From: Bacillota bacterium
GTDB lineage: Bacteria > Bacillota > Clostridia > Acetivibrionales > DSM-1351
NCBI GenBank assembly: GCA_023444055.1
Contig: JAEZRV010000041.1
Span: 1-64,000, forward strand
Direction: 5' to 3'
DNA length: 64,000 nucleotides
A model generated the notes under the pieces. That model made no database searches. It was not told where the DNA came from and saw only the letters and a program-made list of their open reading frames with translations. Shown here in pieces: positions 61,362-64,000 of the stretch; the first letter of the stretch is position 1, and each line of letters begins with the position of its first letter. The position numbers were made by a program, and so were the translations under genes.

Positions 61362-62303
61362 ATGAATTTTTTACACGCATTTGGGATTGAAAATTATGTA
61401 GACAGCCGAATTGATCAAGGGCAGTCTGACAATTCACACCACGCTGAAACCAATGACCTATACGATTATAAGGATACTATCACTCAAGATGGAATGGTTA
61501 ACCCGGTAAATGGAGATGTGATGACTTACGGTAATCCGGATTTTGTTACTGATACATTAGAATATCATCATCAGCCCATGAACGGTTTCTGTGTGCCATA
61601 TTCACTTAACGGGATTATTGAAGAATTTCAAGGGCATGAGGTGCCGGAGACTGATGTAATAGGACGTGCTGCCGCAGCGGGCTTGATAGAACCTGTTGAT
61701 GGCATTAACTGGTCGGGGATGGACATGAATGGGGCTGTTGAGCTCCTTCAGCTATATGGCATAGATTCTCATGTTGAAGCAGGTAATATTGATATGCTAA
61801 GGGAAAATTTGGCAGAGGGACACAAGATAATGCTGGCGGTTAATTCAAGTGAAATATGGGGAACCGGCGAAACTGGAAATAGTGTTGCTGACCATGCGGT
61901 ATGGCTGATAGGCTTCAATGACTCCGATCCGGCTCATCCTACAGCTATCGTTAATGACCCCGGCTACCCAGATGGAATGGGGCGTGAGATCCCCATTGAC
62001 ATCATGGAAGATGCATGGAGCGATTCAGGGCATATGATGGTGGTTACAGAGCACGCACCGGATGGGAGCAACTTTGAAGTACTACCCCTTAACAGCATGA
62101 AGTTTGAAGTAGAGAACGGAATTTCTCACTCTGTCGCTGCACAAAGTCACCATGAAGATTTTGGTTCGGGTATATCAGACGGCAAAGAAGAGGCAGCAGG
62201 AGTAATGCTCAAGGGCTACTGGTTCAGCGGTCCGGATGGAAACCAGTATTATAAGGATGGTCAGGGTTTCGTCTATGATGTATATAACAACCGTGTGGAT
62301 TAG
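61362..62303 (+). CDS. C39-like papain-fold cysteine peptidase
   Basis: 313 residues from ATG 61362 (AAGGAGGGG upstream). The catalytic triad is readable: oxyanion Gln71 and nucleophile Cys77 in HQPMNGFCVPYSL, His178 in ADHAVWLIGF, and Asn198/Asp199 in VNDPG. No signal peptide or TM. The C-terminus has a Tyr/Gly-rich module (GYWFSGPDGNQYYKDGQGF). Likely a cytosolic protease effector or a processing enzyme of the island. Its promoter is shared in design with the ZorA-like operon. The dynamin-like gene follows 40 bp later. Confidence 0.78.
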   Translation: MNFLHAFGIENYVDSRIDQGQSDNSHHAETNDLYDYKDTITQDGMVNPVNGDVMTYGNPDFVTDTLEYHHQPMNGFCVPYSLNGIIEEFQGHEVPETDVIGRAAAAGLIEPVDGINWSGMDMNGAVELLQLYGIDSHVEAGNIDMLRENLAEGHKIMLAVNSSEIWGTGETGNSVADHAVWLIGFNDSDPAHPTAIVNDPGYPDGMGREIPIDIMEDAWSDSGHMMVVTEHAPDGSNFEVLPLNSMKFEVENGISHSVAAQSHHEDFGSGISDGKEEAAGVMLKGYWFSGPDGNQYYKDGQGFVYDVYNNRVD

Positions 62304-62343
62304 ACCCAGCGGTTGACAAACTTAAGTGTTAGGGGGGATATTT

Positions 62344-64000
62344 ATAGCAGGTGCACAGGCCACACTGGCGTATGAAACTATTAAGGAAAATATATCTCTG
62401 GATTCATATATCAATTTTATAGAACAACTCTTAAAAAGGTATAAGTGGTCAGAAAACAGAAAGAGAGAGATTGAAGGCTTATTTTTTAACATAAAAAAGA
62501 GAAATAGCGACCCCAATTTATACCTTGCTGTTGTCGGGGAGTTTAACGGTGGAAAAAGCACTCTCATTAATGCGCTCATCCGTGATAATCTTTTGAGGAC
62601 TAATATTGTTCCGGCTACAACTTCATCATCCACCATTATGTGCTATGGAGATAAGCTGGATGTTAAAGTTGACTATAATAATGGAACAACCAGAACCTAT
62701 ATCCGGGATGGAGTATCCGTATGGCAGAAACTTTTTCGCAATTTTGTAAGTCCCAGGTTCGAAAAGGAAAAAGATAAATTGAGAGATTTTATTAAGGTGC
62801 TGACAGCCACAGAGGAGGTAGCAAAAGATATCTCTCAGGTTACCGTATACCATCCCTCTGGTGTTTTGCAAGGAGGGATGGTAATTATAGACACCCCGGG
62901 AGCAAATGCTCAGAACACAAGGCATATTGAAGTGACGGGCCGTGCGGTCAGGGAGATTTCCGACGCGGCGATAATCGTTATTCCGGCAAATGTGCCGGTT
63001 TCTCAAACCCTCATTCACTTTCTCAGGAACCATCTCTCAGATGTTATACACAGGTGTATTTTTATTGTTTCAAAAATGGATCTTATACACCCTAGAGAAC
63101 GTACAGTATTGATTAAAAATATAGAGGCAAGGCTGAAAACAGGGATGGGGCTGGATTGCTTAAAAATCTTTTCCTTCTCTCCTATTGTAATTATGGATAA
63201 TCTGGTGGAGAACTGCGATGAGAAAAAGTATTATTCGGAAGAGGACGAAAAGAACCTGCTCGGGGAGGCTCTCAAAACGGAGCAGGAAATTCAGAAGGTA
63301 CTTCAGGAGCAAAGGCTTCTGATGCAGCTTGAAAAGCTTACAACCCTATTATGCTATCTATTGAACGACTTGAAAGAGGACATGAACGGGATGGAAAAAA
63401 GCTACTTCGAAAGGCATCAGGCACTGAAGAATAACACGATGATAGATATGTCTTCTTTTATAAATGAACAGAAGGGAATGCACACCAAAAAGATAAAAAA
63501 TAACACATCACATTTATTCAATGATGCCATGATTATCATTGAGAAAGTAAAAGACTCGGCGTTGGAAGAATTACAGGATGCCGTAAACAGCGCTCCAAAT
63601 GAGCAGGAACTTAGGAAGATTATGAAAGAAGATGTTTCAACAGTAATGAATAAGGCACAAAACGAAATGCAGAGGCAGCTGAGGGAGGTATATGACAAGG
63701 TGGGAAAAGTCTCCCGTAAGCAGCTGGCAGATTTTGAAAGGGATTTCAAAGTTTTGTATAAAACACTTTCTACACTAGGCGGGAGAATATCTGTAGACGA
63801 AAGGAAATTGGAACAGGAGGTATCCTCGTTCTTCCTGAGTAACTTTAACACCCATGCCACAGAAATAAAATCATTAATCAGCAGTGAGGAGAGCAAAGAG
63901 GGATGGACAATTTTCGGTGGAGCAGGAGCGGGGGCTGCTTTAGGGACAGTAATTTTTCCGGGAATAGGAACTGTTGTAGGTGGGATTGTCGGGTTTATAG
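62344..64000 (+). CDS. Second dynamin-like GTPase (3' end outside window), likely ATA start
   Basis: At least 552 residues, open to the window end. P-loop VVGEFNGGKSTLINALIRDN (about residues 59-78), switch I TT, DTPGANAQNTRHIEV (G3) and SKMD (G4). A long helical region is followed by the glycine-rich membrane hairpin GGAGAGAALGTVIFPGIGTV near the end, typical of bacterial dynamins. AGGGGGG (62331-62337) is 6 nt before ATA 62344; the only other early start is CTG 62365, and the first ATG (62638) lies beyond the P-loop. It differs from the dynamin at 55089 and may be a partner in a two-dynamin pair. Confidence 0.85.
   Translation, partial: MAGAQATLAYETIKENISLDSYINFIEQLLKRYKWSENRKREIEGLFFNIKKRNSDPNLYLAVVGEFNGGKSTLINALIRDNLLRTNIVPATTSSSTIMCYGDKLDVKVDYNNGTTRTYIRDGVSVWQKLFRNFVSPRFEKEKDKLRDFIKVLTATEEVAKDISQVTVYHPSGVLQGGMVIIDTPGANAQNTRHIEVTGRAVREISDAAIIVIPANVPVSQTLIHFLRNHLSDVIHRCIFIVSKMDLIHPRERTVLIKNIEARLKTGMGLDCLKIFSFSPIVIMDNLVENCDEKKYYSEEDEKNLLGEALKTEQEIQKVLQEQRLLMQLEKLTTLLCYLLNDLKEDMNGMEKSYFERHQALKNNTMIDMSSFINEQKGMHTKKIKNNTSHLFNDAMIIIEKVKDSALEELQDAVNSAPNEQELRKIMKEDVSTVMNKAQNEMQRQLREVYDKVGKVSRKQLADFERDFKVLYKTLSTLGGRISVDERKLEQEVSSFFLSNFNTHATEIKSLISSEESKEGWTIFGGAGAGAALGTVIFPGIGTVVGGIVGFI

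Noticed and set aside
62322..63033. Two minus-strand frames of 104 and 135 codons
   Set aside because: Both oppose the GTPase domain of the dynamin-like gene on the plus strand; they carry no motifs.
63417..63896. 159-codon minus-strand frame
   Set aside because: Antisense to the second dynamin-like gene, which has clear GTPase motifs in the plus frame.

Overview
The window is AT-rich DNA from an anaerobic, endospore-forming member of the Clostridia. The evidence is SpmA/SpmB, an alpha/beta SASP, YtxC, AbrB, a 2[4Fe-4S] clostridial ferredoxin, PSP1/RicT and the Firmicutes gene order tmk-darA-yaaR-holB-ricT-trmN6-rsmI-abrB-metG-tatD-yabE-rsmA. No species can be named from the sequence alone. 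I saw no rRNA, tRNA or CRISPR array.

Layout. (1) 1-2590: the end of a small accessory cluster. It holds the C-terminus of an unknown protein, a 97-residue accessory protein, a 40-residue Cys-rich peptide with a very strong ribosome site, and two U32-family proteins whose cysteine spacing resembles the UbiU/UbiV pair (O2-independent hydroxylases). This looks like a ribosomal-peptide (RiPP) locus with an unusual candidate modifying enzyme. (2) 2866-32 kb: core chromosome, with an amino-acid decarboxylase, tmk, darA, yaaR, holB, ricT, ferredoxin, trmN6, rsmI, abrB, spmAB, a terpene-synthase-like gene, metG, tatD, yabE, rsmA, a KimA-type permease, zapA, a U32 protease-family gene, dut, hflX, a Nudix gene and yigZ; yebC follows at 32.3 kb. 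Two copies of a 157-bp repeat flank darA. (3) 33.6-35.9 kb: an unassigned two-gene cassette (unknown protein plus AAA ATPase with a helix-hairpin-helix tail), with the look of a defence module. (4) 36-42.4 kb: small conserved clostridial genes, including an AI-2E family permease, SASP, DUF378, DUF6873-like, YtxC-like and a P-loop/Asp23-like gene. (5) 42.4-43.6 kb: a decayed zone with an IS6-type transposase remnant and a gene fragment. (6) 43.6-64 kb, running off the window: a visibly more G+C-rich accessory island.

The island is the main discovery candidate. In order it encodes: a tandem sigma-region-2-like protein; a zinc-finger anti-sigma-like protein; an FHA/transglutaminase-like/Clp-N fusion; a 7TM sensor histidine kinase and a LuxR-type response regulator; a Ser/Thr kinase with ten TPRs; a MotA/ExbB-like (ZorA-like) and an OmpA/MotB-like (ZorB-like) proton-motor pair; a dynamin-like GTPase; a second zinc-ribbon GTPase; a coiled-coil protein that may be GTPase-associated; a LuxI-like N-acyltransferase; a papain-fold C39-like peptidase; and a second dynamin-like GTPase. 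Two promoters in the island (before the ZorA-like gene and before the peptidase gene) share the same layout: a TGTGAC-N4-GTCAYA operator, a conserved upstream box, and -35/-10 elements 17 bp apart. One of them has an 8-C tract inside the spacer. A perfect 34-bp palindrome with the same operator core precedes the histidine kinase gene. My reading is a signal-regulated, multi-layer NTP-dependent conflict (defence) system built around a Zorya-like motor but lacking, within the window, the usual Zorya nuclease and helicase partners.

A cross-cutting oddity is that several genes (hflX, yaaR, the sigma-like gene and the last dynamin gene) have a good ribosome site only in front of ATT, ATA or CTG, with no usable ATG/GTG/TTG.
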